Source: Vulcanococcus sp. Clear-D1
Lineage (GTDB): Bacteria > Cyanobacteriota > Cyanobacteriia > PCC-6307 > Cyanobiaceae
Assembly: GCF_014654725.1 (NCBI RefSeq)
Contig: NZ_JACVZV010000039.1
Coordinates: 1 to 64,000, forward strand
DNA length: 64,000 nt
Reading direction: 5' to 3'
Shown here piece by piece: positions 10,601 to 17,936 of this stretch; position 1 is the first letter of the stretch; the number at the start of each line of letters is the position of its first letter. The translations under genes and the position numbers were made by a program. The notes below the pieces were generated by a model. That model searched no databases, was not told where the DNA came from, and saw nothing but the letters and a program-made list of their open reading frames with translations.

Positions 10601-12052
10601 AGGATCATTTGTCGTGATCTCTCCTTGTACAAGACCAATGTTTATCTTTTCTATACTTCCAGCCCTAATCTCGCCCGTGAGGCCGCTGCGCGGTGCTTCA
10701 ATTGTCCCAATTGCTTCCGCTACTCTAATCTCGCCCCTAATATTGTTTGTTAGTGGTAGCGGGTCATAAGGGTCTGTCGTTGGAGCACTAATTGCTCCGT
10801 TAATGCTCATTGTTCTGATTGACCTAGCGTTGATGCTGCCTACATCAACCAATCCTGTAACCGGATTGTAGTCATTGGTGCTGTTACCTGTTGGGCTTTC
10901 ATCAAATAGTTCTAATTCTGCTGCGGCCTGAATATCGCTTACACTGATGCTCGGGGATGGGCTATTGTCTCCTCCATCTAGCGAACTAGTGTTCACTCGA
11001 TCACTGAATGGCGTATACCCCGCGTCGATAGTGATGTTGCCGACCGCTTGGTTCTGAAGCTCCAGTCTGTTGACAATTGTAGAGCTTAGATAGATGGACC
11101 CAATTTCCGTGCTGCCATCAGCAGCTACTACGGAGTCGATAGTTGTGTATCCTGGACTATATAGGCGATTGTATTGACCTCCATCTCCTTCATCAATGCT
11201 TCCCGCGTTGATCGACAGCTTCTGCGGAGTGACAGTGACCGAAAGTCCGCTTGCTGCTGTGGTTTCTTTTAAAACGACTGATGTCGCATCCGCCCCATCA
11301 ACTCTTCCTCCTGCAAGCGTTATCTGGAAGCTTCCACCCCCGGTTACGTTGATCGATACGAGGTCTCCTGATCCGTCGATATAAGAGGCTGATGTGATCC
11401 ACGTTGATGGCTGTATTGATAACGTCCCATTCCATTCGGGAGCATTAGACATCCTCCACTTCTCGGCTTCAATTTCTCCTTGTCGGATCTCTAATTCCCA
11501 ATCGGCGCCTGCACGACTTGCACCTGTCTTGTTATCTGACGCCGCTATATCTGCGCTGGTTGTGTTGGCTATCTGTTCAACCAGGTGTTCCCCGGCTGTG
11601 CCCTTCCCAACTTCACATCCATAAATTAGGATGTCTCCCTCCTTGCGGACCATGGAACCCAGTTCCCGTAGATCCTCTCTTAAGCCAGTCAGAGAATCGT
11701 TTGATATCTCCGATCCGCCCAACCAAAATCGCCCAGTGTCTCCATGTGAATAAATGTGCATGGAATCCCACCCTTTGGCTGGTGCCATCTCACGAAGAGA
11801 TCTTGTTAAACTGCTTAGGGTGTCACTCCTGTTTAGTGCGACGACGTTCTCGCTTTGATCCAACAGTTCATTGTACAGGGCTAGTGTTTGTTCGTCGCTG
11901 ATCGTAATAATATGGACGGCCAATCCTTGCTCTTCACTTAGGGATCCGTGGCCTTTGTGCATCCCTTCAATGCCCGTCTGCACTGTTATCGGGCTTACTT
12001 CGTTTTCCATGATTAATGCCCGACCTGAAGGCGTTGACTTTGTTCTCACCAC
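7643..12052 (-). CDS. Giant DUF4347 protein with repetitive solenoid body (paralog B)
   Basis: This 1469-residue protein carries DUF4347 at about residues 45-200, with SHG at 102-104 and YGC ending at Cys146. The repetitive body follows paralog A block for block: both have the GGI-DAG-IGDIW segment, the AYGG segment near the C-terminus and the PPNDQ loop. It stops shortly after the last repeat (the final residues are IIPTPIP) and lacks the roughly 230-residue tail of A. It lies 188 bases upstream of A on the same strand, so the pair looks like a tandem duplication, possibly co-transcribed. The start at 12052 is GTG. An ATG at 12010 (residue 15) is equally possible, because neither has a well-spaced ribosome binding site. 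No signal peptide is evident. Function is unknown. Confidence 0.8.
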   Translation of the reverse strand: MVRTKSTPSGRALIMENEVSPITVQTGIEGMHKGHGSLSEEQGLAVHIITISDEQTLALYNELLDQSENVVALNRSDTLSSLTRSLREMAPAKGWDSMHIYSHGDTGRFWLGGSEISNDSLTGLREDLRELGSMVRKEGDILIYGCEVGKGTAGEHLVEQIANTTSADIAASDNKTGASRAGADWELEIRQGEIEAEKWRMSNAPEWNGTLSIQPSTWITSASYIDGSGDLVSINVTGGGSFQITLAGGRVDGADATSVVLKETTAASGLSVTVTPQKLSINAGSIDEGDGGQYNRLYSPGYTTIDSVVAADGSTEIGSIYLSSTIVNRLELQNQAVGNITIDAGYTPFSDRVNTSSLDGGDNSPSPSISVSDIQAAAELELFDESPTGNSTNDYNPVTGLVDVGSINARSIRTMSINGAISAPTTDPYDPLPLTNNIRGEIRVAEAIGTIEAPRSGLTGEIRAGSIEKINIGLVQGEITTNDPSAPMTIGLDSQFRGFIRSAGHLNLGFNFNLPPKTDGDLEPKDIFFGEVHAGGGLSGTQTALDDPLMLPNNIYNLYKHDGSALAALGEEAIGTLISNGIANVNINGIGNARLISAGDIGNISANSFTDSMLVEAEGNIGDIEAYLFSEIPNPQPEFPPEPPVPGELSGTYRAVRGRIGNVKAATNLVATLQAGKEIGDITAFEGGIHSLLIDAGTSIGDIWAKKQELFGGKIVAQAGDIGDIYIATGAWDNSLRAPQGSIGDIWIEKGRLEIPSITAGVNLGNMTVKGANAITGGTITAGQSIGNIRVTARTGYGISGTLIQAGDESGLYKAAGTSVHTPAKIGNVDVIAYGAVQLPAFEPLPDPSASLSTNAIENTVLVSGAIGNIKARAFTGSGIVSSEIHAQQGNPVAGFSIQSIKAIGGGNALDSVNVVSEDSIGNVTGLSQVQGHGVTNCQFLANTGSIGMIAARGGVGGGSGITGGTYVQSRKQVSGVKARSNANGGHAIEGLTLNAGSIGFLEAKVLGGEGGEPTEPFSSGIVDSTITTFGFNNDPTDPNKVSADIGDITVGVGSIYGEGIKNTILDSSGSIKKIIVECYNSNGINGSTVTASGNIGLIQSESTNAGTAILDSQFRSKKGSIVDGDQPTKLSVKAVSGGGSAEDHGIFGSSFTAYMNLGLVQSDTAGGYGIGESSFRADSGYTNMGNIGGFEVGSSGINLAASTAMKGVVASGSRIGNIQAKISEFRGGAAMSEVLLTARNAMEESAGEIRGRERMAFNNRGEIGNITVRSASRVGNGVEFSQFLAGAGGKIGNIDIDMLWQPKQPDWSEKENRQASGVALYGSSIRATGIDPDANVFSGKIGNITIKAGRVIPDSTVPPVPPIPPLPPIPQVLYPPPNDQSTEAPSGINLSYIAAYGGIGAITVNSVGTGIGNSAIYARSDILNPLITRNLSVAKVKPRGKVKSLNVAGIGLFAEDVINSQIIPTPIP

Positions 12053-12714
12053 ATTTTATCTTGACCCGTCCCGAACCTCCGATTCTTTCGTTTTTCTTAA
12101 TTCTATCCAATTTTAACTCGTAAATGAATCTACTTGTGGTTTGCCGTGCATTCAGTCTGCCTATTTCATGTCTTTTTGGGCTCTGGCGCCTACTCCACTA
12201 GGGCCTGCCTCAGTTTAGAGCTTCCTGGGAACGCGTGAGGGAAGACAGGCAGACTACAATCCGTGCTTGAGGCAGCCGTAAGCTCCCCGTCCATTCTAGG
12301 TCGATACTATTTCTTAGGAACTCGAATCGTGACCACTTTCTCGGTTGATTGGTGATGCGAAATGGCGCCCACCACGTTAAAATAACAAAAGGATCCCGAA
12401 GACCTTTTCCAAGTTTATCGCCTCAACATTTACTGTAACAGTTGTCGCCTCATTTAACGCATCCTTGTCTCGAATCGTGCTAAGTCAAGAGCATTCATGC
12501 GTAAAAAGTCATGCGTATAAGTGCTTTATGTCTACTCGCTGATGTTGTCTGTTCGTGCGCTATGTGCAATCTGCCTGCTTGATTCAGGGCTTCGTCTGTT
12601 GCTTATTGCTCGATCTGGGCTTATTTTGGCCCGTAGACTGGCTGCTGGATTCCTCTCTGAAGCTGCAGATCTGTTTCTGCCCAATCTCTTTCGGAGGGAT
12701 GCAGTCCAATGGCT
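12053..12714. other. Long intergenic region in the accessory block
   Basis: About 660 bases, AT-rich near 12060-12130 and 12370-12530, where the promoter of the DUF4347 gene probably lies. A 70-codon plus-strand frame at 12521-12733 is hydrophobic but runs over the end of the opposite gene, with no family resemblance. An 8-base inverted repeat CTGCCTCA/TGAGGCAG (12205-12212 and 12268-12275) is too short to interpret. No tRNA or insertion-sequence ends were recognised. Confidence 0.4.
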
Positions 12715-13311
12715 CTATATAGTCGAATCCTGATACCATTTCAGGTCAACTACTCTTACATTCCACAGCATGGCGTTCTCCCACTCCCACTCCTGATGCG
12801 CTATCACTTTAAAGCCTTTGCTGAGTAGATATTGATCTTCAATGAAATCAGAAGATTTGAATGCCCAAATGCCCTTCTCTGGATGCTCCGGAGTTGGGTT
12901 GTATGAAGTGTTTGATTTGCCAAAAATATATTTCTGGTGCTTCTGTAGCTTGCCTGTCGCGATTTTCTGATCCTTTGCTGCCTGGACAACATAGTCGTAA
13001 CCCCCATATGGTGGCGACAGCTTTCCGTATCCCCTCATGGCATATGGGCCGGAGTACTGGCTGAAATCTGACTTCATCCAGGAATATCCGATATCTGGGT
13101 TCTCAAATCTAAACCGACCCACTGTGGCGCCACCATTCTTGATCGCAGGATCCATGATTCCAATGATGACGTCGTCTTCAGAGCCCCTGTTCCCGCGAAC
13201 TTCAAATATTTCGCCGGGTAGAACTGTGTTCTTGGCTTTTGTAACTCTGTTGTGAACCACAAGGGCATCAGTCGTTTCATTGATTACTCGCACAAGTGTG
13301 TCTTTTGACAT
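12715..13311 (-). CDS. Unrecognised 198-residue protein in the accessory block
   Basis: The 198-residue product starts MSKDTLVRVINETTDALVV and is rich in aromatic residues and in Lys/Asp. It has no signal peptide or membrane segment. The N-terminal pattern, a short beta-strand with Asn/Thr, then a Pro-Gly turn (VLPGEIFEVRG) and a DDVIIGIMDP strand, suggests a beta-sandwich fold. That recalls small cytolysin- or lectin-like proteins, but I cannot assign a family. The middle is Gly/Tyr-rich (YAMRGYGKLSPPYGGYDY) and the C-terminus has several Trp residues. ATG at 13311 is the only good start. It is isolated, with 662 bases on one side and about 450 on the other, and shares the AT-richer composition of the block. 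The frame is clean with ordinary amino-acid use, so it is probably a real gene. Confidence 0.6.
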   Translation of the reverse strand: MSKDTLVRVINETTDALVVHNRVTKAKNTVLPGEIFEVRGNRGSEDDVIIGIMDPAIKNGGATVGRFRFENPDIGYSWMKSDFSQYSGPYAMRGYGKLSPPYGGYDYVVQAAKDQKIATGKLQKHQKYIFGKSNTSYNPTPEHPEKGIWAFKSSDFIEDQYLLSKGFKVIAHQEWEWENAMLWNVRVVDLKWYQDSTI

Positions 13312-13734
13312 AGCGTGATTTGATTCTGCTTTATTTTACGCGGATGCCTGCGCAGTTGCAACCTCCCTCAGTTGCTTCCGGGTTTAGCGAGCAACATCTA
13401 TCTGTTGCTCCTGGTTGAGCGGCCCCAGTTGCTTCTCGTGGCGCTTGCGACCTTCGTCTGGCCTGCTAGAAGGCGATGCGATCAGTAGCCGCAGCGGGGT
13501 CGCCCAATGGACCGGAGTCCTTCCGACGCAACCGGAATCAGCATGGCCGCACCAGCTGCCTTGTGCCTGACTGTCATCAGGCTCTGCCGCCAGGGGGTGC
13601 ATGACTAAGTCTCTTGCATGCTCCAAGCCCCCTGGCAAATCCATCTCTGTCACGGCGATCTGGGCGTCTTTCGCATCATCTGTTGAGGGCAGCCTGCGTC
13701 TCCATGGGCGACATGGCCGCATCCTCTCCGGTGT
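13312..13734. other. Intergenic region at the right edge of the accessory block
   Basis: About 420 bases where composition shifts from AT-richer to the GC-rich core. Open frames of 83-112 codons run on both strands, but the amino-acid make-up (Arg/Pro/Ser-rich) is that of non-coding GC-rich DNA. If the block is an insertion, its right junction should be here. I see no obvious direct repeat or tRNA end. Confidence 0.4.
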
Positions 13735-13735
13735 T

Positions 13736-13765
13736 TCTGACGATCGCGCGCTCCATCTGTATACT
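13736..13765 (+). promoter_or_regulatory. Candidate rplJ promoter
   Basis: TATACT at 13760-13765 is a near-consensus -10 box. TCTGAC at 13736-13741 is a weak -35 at 18-base spacing. A start near 13772 would place the L10 leader at the very 5' end of the transcript, the expected arrangement for autoregulation. It is inferred from sequence only. Confidence 0.4.
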
Positions 13766-13774
13766 GATTAACTG

Positions 13775-13890
13775 GCTTAGGCCAGAAGGGCACGCGCCCC
13801 ACCCAAGACAGCAGGTCTGCCCAAGGCCGGCGATCACTTCGGTGATTCGCTGCCGCAAGCCGTAAATCCTGCCGAGGTGCACGCGACTGG
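13775..13890 (+). ncRNA. Ribosomal protein L10 leader RNA
   Basis: AAGACAGCAGG (13804-13814) and TCCTGCCGAGG (13867-13877) are the two conserved sides of the kink-turn region of the L10(L12)4-binding leader known from many bacteria. Between them are variable helices, including a CGATCACTTCGGTGATTCG hairpin with a TTCG loop. In the known system, excess L10-L12 complex binds this leader and represses rplJ-rplL. The element lies about 120 bases upstream of the rplJ start codon. Outer boundaries are approximate. Confidence 0.85.
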
Positions 13891-13928
13891 TTTTGCCCTG
13901 GCGGTTCGCTGCCGGGGGAATGCAAGCC

Positions 13929-13961
13929 GCAGCCCCTCGAGTGCACGCGCACTGGGGCTGC
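13929..13961 (+). promoter_or_regulatory. Long hairpin between L10 leader and rplJ
   Basis: GCAGCCCC (13929-13936) pairs with GGGGCTGC (13954-13961), and AGTGC (13940-13944) pairs with GCACT (13949-13953) around an ACGC loop; three unpaired bases sit on the left side. It is 13 base pairs in all and very GC-rich. It ends 36 bases before the rplJ ATG, with only a weak T-rich segment after it. It may be the output element of the L10 leader (attenuator or translation control), but that is inference. Confidence 0.55.
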
Positions 13962-13997
13962 GTACCCGGCTTGTTCCCCCGATCCGTTCCGTTTCCC

Positions 13998-14531
13998 ATG
14001 GGCCGCACGCTGGAGAACAAGCAACAGATCGTCGAAGAGCTCAAGCAGCTCCTCGGTGAGGCCGAAATGGCGCTGGTTCTTGATTACAAGGGCCTGTCCA
14101 TCAAGGAGATGTCTGATCTGCGGAGCCGTCTGCAGGCCAGCAACGGTGTGTGCAAGGTGACCAAAAACACCTTGATGCGCCGTGCCATTGATGGCAACAG
14201 CGCTTGGTCGGAACTCGATTCCCTCCTCACCGGCACCAACGCCTTCGTGCTCGTTAAGGGCGACGTGGGTGGTGCCGTGAAGGCCGTTCAGGCCTTCCAG
14301 AAGGACACCAAGAAATCGGAAACGAAGGGCGGTCTTTTCGAAGGCAAGCTTCTCTCGCAATCCGAGATCAAGGCGATTGGGGATCTGCCCTCCAAGGAGG
14401 TGCTCATGGCGCAGATCGCTGGTGCGATCAACGCTGTGGCCACCAAGGTGGCTGTGGGCATCACCGAAGTTCCCTCCGGTCTTGCCCGGGCGCTCAAGCA
14501 GCACGCCGACGGCGAGGGCACGGCCAACTGA
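13998..14531 (+). CDS. rplJ: 50S ribosomal protein L10
   Basis: L10 anchors the L7/L12 stalk to 23S rRNA, where translation factors bind. The 177-residue protein starts [19 protein letters not shown] and carries the family features: a [15 protein letters not shown] helix, the [13 protein letters not shown]-binding segment and a C-terminal helix ([14 protein letters not shown]) that holds L12 dimers. The open frame extends 35 codons upstream, but that part is Pro/Arg-rich and overlaps the leader hairpin, so ATG 13998 is chosen. It forms a two-gene operon with rplL 62 bases downstream. Autoregulation by the L10 leader is expected. rplK-rplA, the usual upstream partners, are absent here. Confidence 0.97.
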   Translation: MGRTLENKQQIVEELKQLLGEAEMALVLDYKGLSIKEMSDLRSRLQASNGVCKVTKNTLMRRAIDGNSAWSELDSLLTGTNAFVLVKGDVGGAVKAVQAFQKDTKKSETKGGLFEGKLLSQSEIKAIGDLPSKEVLMAQIAGAINAVATKVAVGITEVPSGLARALKQHADGEGTAN

Positions 14532-14593
14532 GGCCTGCTCTGCTGAGCTCTCCGCTCCGACTGTTCACACAGATCTGTTGCTGATTCCCAACC

Positions 14594-14977
14594 ATGTCTG
14601 CTACTACCGACCAAATTCTCGAGCAACTGAAGTCGCTCTCCCTGCTTGAAGCTTCCGAGCTCGTCAAGCAGATCGAAGAGGCTTTTGGTGTGTCCGCCGC
14701 CGCTTCGGCTGGCGTTGTGATGGCCGCTGCTCCTGCAGCTGCTGCTGAAGCCGCTGAAGAGAAGACCGAATTCGACGTCATGCTCGACAGCTTCGACGCC
14801 GCTGCCAAGATCAAAGTGCTGAAGGCCGTGCGCGAAGCCACCGGCCTGGGCCTGGGCGAAGCCAAGGCTCTCGTTGAAGGCGCTCCTTGTGCCATCAAGG
14901 AAGGCGTTTCCAAGGCTGATGCCGAGGCCCTCAAGAAGGCCGTGGAAGAGGCCGGCGGCAAGGTCACCATCAAGTGA
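14594..14977 (+). CDS. rplL: 50S ribosomal protein L7/L12
   Basis: This 127-residue protein is the acidic stalk protein that recruits elongation factors and stimulates their GTPase activity. The N-terminal dimerisation and L10-binding region (residues 1-35) is followed by an Ala/Glu hinge rich in AAAPAAAA-type sequence. The globular domain carries the conserved [20 protein letters not shown] and ALVEGAP signatures that bind factors. Length is normal for cyanobacteria. It is co-transcribed with rplJ. A strong intrinsic terminator follows at 15024-15053, so the operon ends here and does not run into rpoBC. Confidence 0.97.
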   Translation: MSATTDQILEQLKSLSLLEASELVKQIEEAFGVSAAASAGVVMAAAPAAAAEAAEEKTEFDVMLDSFDAAAKIKVLKAVREATGLGLGEAKALVEGAPCAIKEGVSKADAEALKKAVEEAGGKVTIK

Positions 14978-15023
14978 TCGCTGGGGCGGGCTGCTTCGGC
15001 GCCCGCCATCACGCTTCTGGCCC

Positions 15024-15053
15024 AGCCGGCTCCTACGGGGGCCGGCTTTTTTT
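15024..15053 (+). terminator. Intrinsic terminator of rplJ-rplL
   Basis: AGCCGGC (15024-15030) and GCCGGCT (15041-15047) form the stem, followed directly by a run of seven T (15047-15053). This is a classical rho-independent terminator about 50 bases past the rplL stop codon. Confidence 0.9.
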
Positions 15054-15092
15054 GTGGTGCTCTGGGTTGTGGATCAGCCGTGGGCGTCAGCC

Positions 15093-15123
15093 AATAAAAA
15101 AGCCCCGCCGAAGGCAGGGCTTT
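15093..15123 (-). terminator. Intrinsic terminator on minus strand
   Basis: Read on the minus strand, AAAGCCCTGCC (15123-15113) and GGCGGGGCTTT (15109-15099) pair with one mismatch around a TTC loop, followed by TTTTTATT. It ends either the DUF3747 transcript (stop codon 133 bases upstream) or the candidate small RNA. Confidence 0.8.
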
Positions 15124-15192
15124 GAGTTCGGAACGCTTCTGGGAGTCTGTCCTCGTTTCGACCCCGGAAGTGGTGTCCCGCACTCCTCACAC
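15093..15192 (-). ncRNA. Candidate small RNA downstream of rplL
   Basis: On the minus strand a TATGTT -10-like box (15204-15199) precedes an intergenic stretch. That stretch ends in a strong terminator: a stem AAAGCCC-GCC/GGC-GGGCTTT (15123-15099) plus a T-rich tail to 15093. The transcript would be about 100 nt. It contains a 5' hairpin (GGAGTG/CACTTCC) and an unpaired-looking GAAACGAGGACAGAC segment, which recalls the GAAAC..GGAA core I associate with the cyanobacterial Yfr2 RNA family. The terminator could instead serve only the DUF3747 gene that ends at 15256. Start site and family membership are inference. Confidence 0.4.
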
Positions 15193-15255
15193 AAGAGAAA
15201 CATACGGCAGGAGGAAAGCGAGGTGGAGGGGATGTAGGCCGCTGCGTGAGCTGGC

Positions 15256-15927
15256 CTATGGCTTGAACGGGATCACCTGCAGGGCGATCGGGCCACTCCC
15301 GGGCTGCGGCGGCAGTGGCTTGAGCTTGCTCACGTTCGCGGCTGCGGCCGGGGTGGAGGCCCCAGAGCTGCCGCGGCTGGCTTTGGCAATCAGCTGGCTG
15401 AGGGAGGTGCCATTGGCGAAGTACACATGGCTGAGGGTTTGGCTGCCGTAGGCGCGCCGCTCCAGGCTCCAGCCCGGCTCCAGCTCAATGGCCACAAAGG
15501 CCTCGCGGTCGCGCTGGCTCAGCGTTCCACGCCCCACCAGCAGCTCGGTGGGCTGGGTCGGGGTCATGGCCAGCAGGGTCACCGCGTTGCCCTGCTGCTC
15601 GAGCCGCAGCCGGTAGCGGCTGGCCAGGTCTTCATCGCCCACCCGCAGCGAGTAGCCGTTGCTGTCGATGTAGCGGCTACAGATGCCGCTGAAATCAAAA
15701 CGATTGAGTGCCGGATCGATCAGCCCGTCGCTGCGTTTCTCCCAGCAGAGCGGCTCCGGCTTGATCTGCTCGAGCACCAGGAGCTTCCAGTCGCTTTTGC
15801 CCACGGGCTGGGCCAGCACGGCGAAGCGCGATTGGTCGAGCGGTTGGCTGGTGAACACGCTGGCGGCCCAGGCCGGCGCGGCGATCGCCGCGGAGAGGGC
15901 CAGCAGGGGCAGGTAGGTTCGCTGCAT
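15256..15927 (-). CDS. DUF3747 exported protein
   Basis: This 223-residue cyanobacterial protein of the DUF3747 family has unknown role. Residues 1-21 ([21 protein letters not shown]) form a clear signal peptide with an AWA-A cleavage site, so it is exported. The family core, [25 protein letters not shown], includes paired Cys residues (about residues 60 and 81) that may form a disulphide. The C-terminal 40 residues are Ser/Pro/Ala-rich and low in complexity. It is transcribed away from rnhA, with about 60 bases between the starts. Confidence 0.8.
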   Translation of the reverse strand: MQRTYLPLLALSAAIAAPAWAASVFTSQPLDQSRFAVLAQPVGKSDWKLLVLEQIKPEPLCWEKRSDGLIDPALNRFDFSGICSRYIDSNGYSLRVGDEDLASRYRLRLEQQGNAVTLLAMTPTQPTELLVGRGTLSQRDREAFVAIELEPGWSLERRAYGSQTLSHVYFANGTSLSQLIAKASRGSSGASTPAAAANVSKLKPLPPQPGSGPIALQVIPFKP

Positions 15928-15990
15928 GGGGTTTCTCTTCGGCGCACGTCGTCAGGAGAGTGTTGTACCGGACCCGGAGGGAAGAGCCCA

Positions 15991-16755
15991 GTGCCCGATC
16001 AGCCAGTGGTGGTAGCGGCCGCCTGTGATGGAGCCTGCAGCGGCAACCCGGGCCCTGGCGGTTGGGGCTGTTTGCTGCGCTTCAGCGATGGCTCGGTGCA
16101 GGAGTTCGGCGGCTTTGAACCCAACACCACCAACAACCGCATGGAGCTAACGGCGGCGCTGACGCTGCTCGAGAAGCTGACGGTGCTGCCGCGTGATCCC
16201 AACCTCACGATCCGCACCGATTCGAAATATCTGATCGACGGCTTCAGCAAGTGGATCAACGGTTGGAAGCGCAAGGGCTGGCGTACCGCCTCCGGCAGCC
16301 CGGTGCTCAACCGCGATCTGTGGGAGGCCCTCGATGCGGCCCGGGTGAGCGGTTTGCCGTTCACCTATGTGAAAGGGCACAGCGGTGATCCCGACAACGA
16401 CCGCTGCGATGCGATTGCCGTGGCGTTTTCCAAAGGGCAGCACCCCCAGCTGGCCGATGGCGATTACGGCGGCCTGATGGTGAGCGAGCCCGAGCCGGAG
16501 CTTGACCTGGCCCCACCCGCGTTGCAGCAGCTGCTCACCCGCTTCGAGCTCGCCGATCGCCTTGCCGAAGGCGGCTATGGCCTGAGCCTGCTGGAGCTGG
16601 CTCAGCTGGTGGAACAACCGCTCAAAAAGCTGGAAAACCGCAGTGAACCGTGGCGCTGGCGCGACTGGATCGTGCAGCCCAGCGACGACGGACGCTGGCG
16701 TCTGGCCCGGGACGCGTCAGGATCGGGTGTATCGGAGCAACAACGGGATGGCTGA
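15991..16755 (+). CDS. rnhA: Ribonuclease HI with C-terminal extension
   Basis: RNase HI cuts the RNA strand of RNA-DNA hybrids. The 254-residue product has the catalytic carboxylates Asp13 ([13 protein letters not shown]), Glu52 (NNRMEL), Asp77 (TDSKY) and Asp140 (NDRCD), plus the basic handle WKRKGWRT. The first 150 residues match the normal enzyme. The extra 100 are an acidic linker and an alpha-helical domain ending WRWRDWIV...GRWRLAR, which I do not recognise. GTG 15991 is chosen because GGAGGGAAG lies 7-15 bases upstream and the protein fits from there; the frame stays open further upstream but is non-coding in character. The stop overlaps the pyrD start by 8 bases, so the two are translationally coupled. 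Confidence 0.93.
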   Translation: MPDQPVVVAAACDGACSGNPGPGGWGCLLRFSDGSVQEFGGFEPNTTNNRMELTAALTLLEKLTVLPRDPNLTIRTDSKYLIDGFSKWINGWKRKGWRTASGSPVLNRDLWEALDAARVSGLPFTYVKGHSGDPDNDRCDAIAVAFSKGQHPQLADGDYGGLMVSEPEPELDLAPPALQQLLTRFELADRLAEGGYGLSLLELAQLVEQPLKKLENRSEPWRWRDWIVQPSDDGRWRLARDASGSGVSEQQRDG

Positions 16756-17908
16756 ACTCGGCACCGGGGCTCTGTATCAACTCTTTGTGGGGCCGCTGCT
16801 CAGCCGCGATGAAGGGGCGGATGCGGAGCAGCTCAGCCAGCTGACGCTGCAGGCCCTTGGCCAGGCTTCGCTGCGGCGCAACTGGCCGCTGGTGAGCGGC
16901 AGCCTGGCTGGGCTCGGCGCCGAGCTGGAGGTGCGCGATCTGCGCCTTGAACAAACCCTGTTCGGCTGCCGGTTCCGCAATCCGGTGGGCTTGGCCGCCG
17001 GCTTCGATAAGAACGCCGTGGCGGCAGGCATCTGGCACCTGTTTGGTTTCGGCTTTGCCGAGGTGGGCACGATCACCTGGCATGCCCAGCCGGGAAATCC
17101 CAAGCCGCGCTTGTTCCGCTTGGCGGCGGAACGGGCGGCGCTCAATCGCATGGGCTTCAACAACAGCGGTGCTCTCGCGGCCCGCCGCACCTTGGAGCGT
17201 CAAAGCCTGCCGCCGGTGGGGCAACGCCCAGCGGTGCTGGGGATCAACCTGGGCAAATCGAAGGTCACCCCGCTCGAGCAGGCGCCCGACGATTACGCCT
17301 CCTCCCTGGAGCTGCTGGCGCCCCTGGCGGATTACGCCGTGATCAACGTGAGCTCCCCCAACACCCCTGGGCTGCGGGAGCTGCAGGACGATGCCCAGCT
17401 GCGACGCCTGGTGGAGCGCCTGCGTCGCCTGCCTGCCTGCCCGCCACTGCTGGTGAAGATCGCCCCAGATCTCGAGGATGAGGCGATCGATGCCATCGCC
17501 CGCCTGGCCTACGAAGAGGGCCTCGCTGGGGTGATTGCGGTGAACACCAGCCTCAACCGCCTCGGCTTCGAGCAGCGCCGCATTGCTCAGACCGGCCGCA
17601 CCCTGGCTGAAGAAGCCGGCGGACTCAGTGGGGCCCCGCTGCGCGCCCGTGCCCTGGAGGTGCTGCGCCGCCTGCGGGCGGTGGCGGGTCCGGGCTTGCC
17701 CCTGATCGGCGTGGGCGGGATTGATTCCCCCGAAGCGGCCTGGGAGCGGATCAGCGCTGGCGCGTCGCTGGTGCAGCTCTACACCGGGTGGATCTATGAG
17801 GGTCCGCAACTGGTGCCTTCGATCCTGGAGGGGGTGGTGCAACAGCTGGATCGCCATGGCTTCCGCAGCATCAGCGAGGCAGTGGGCAGTGGCGTGCCCT
17901 GGCGATAG
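16748..17908 (+). CDS. pyrD: Dihydroorotate dehydrogenase (quinone), class 2
   Basis: The enzyme oxidises dihydroorotate to orotate in pyrimidine synthesis, passing electrons to the membrane quinone pool through FMN. The 386-residue product has the class 2 N-terminal helices for membrane contact (residues 1-50). Then come [21 protein letters not shown], the catalytic-Ser segment [25 protein letters not shown] and the FMN phosphate site [27 protein letters not shown]. The start ATG overlaps the end of rnhA by 8 bases. The pilM-like gene follows after 28 bases. Confidence 0.96.
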   Translation: MAELGTGALYQLFVGPLLSRDEGADAEQLSQLTLQALGQASLRRNWPLVSGSLAGLGAELEVRDLRLEQTLFGCRFRNPVGLAAGFDKNAVAAGIWHLFGFGFAEVGTITWHAQPGNPKPRLFRLAAERAALNRMGFNNSGALAARRTLERQSLPPVGQRPAVLGINLGKSKVTPLEQAPDDYASSLELLAPLADYAVINVSSPNTPGLRELQDDAQLRRLVERLRRLPACPPLLVKIAPDLEDEAIDAIARLAYEEGLAGVIAVNTSLNRLGFEQRRIAQTGRTLAEEAGGLSGAPLRARALEVLRRLRAVAGPGLPLIGVGGIDSPEAAWERISAGASLVQLYTGWIYEGPQLVPSILEGVVQQLDRHGFRSISEAVGSGVPWR

Positions 17909-17936
17909 CTTGCGGGCAGTGGGCAGCTGAGCTGCG

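Noticed and set aside
12521-12733. 70-codon hydrophobic plus-strand frame
   Set aside because: It has no ribosome binding site and overlaps the end of the opposite gene. Hydrophobicity alone is weak evidence.
13384-13722. 112-codon minus-strand frame upstream of rplJ
   Set aside because: Arg/Pro/Ser-rich composition with no family resemblance. It fits non-coding GC-rich DNA next to the leader.
13650-14504. 284-codon minus-strand frame covering rplJ
   Set aside because: It is antisense to the L10 leader and rplJ, which are unmistakable.
15182-15192. Plus-strand ACTCCTCACAC, identical to the core I recall for the cyanobacterial small RNA Yfr1
   Set aside because: No downstream terminator hairpin or upstream stem flanks it on the plus strand, and the candidate transcript here runs on the minus strand.
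16622-17857. 411-codon minus-strand frame
   Set aside because: It is antisense to pyrD. The product is Gln/His/Arg-rich with no motifs.
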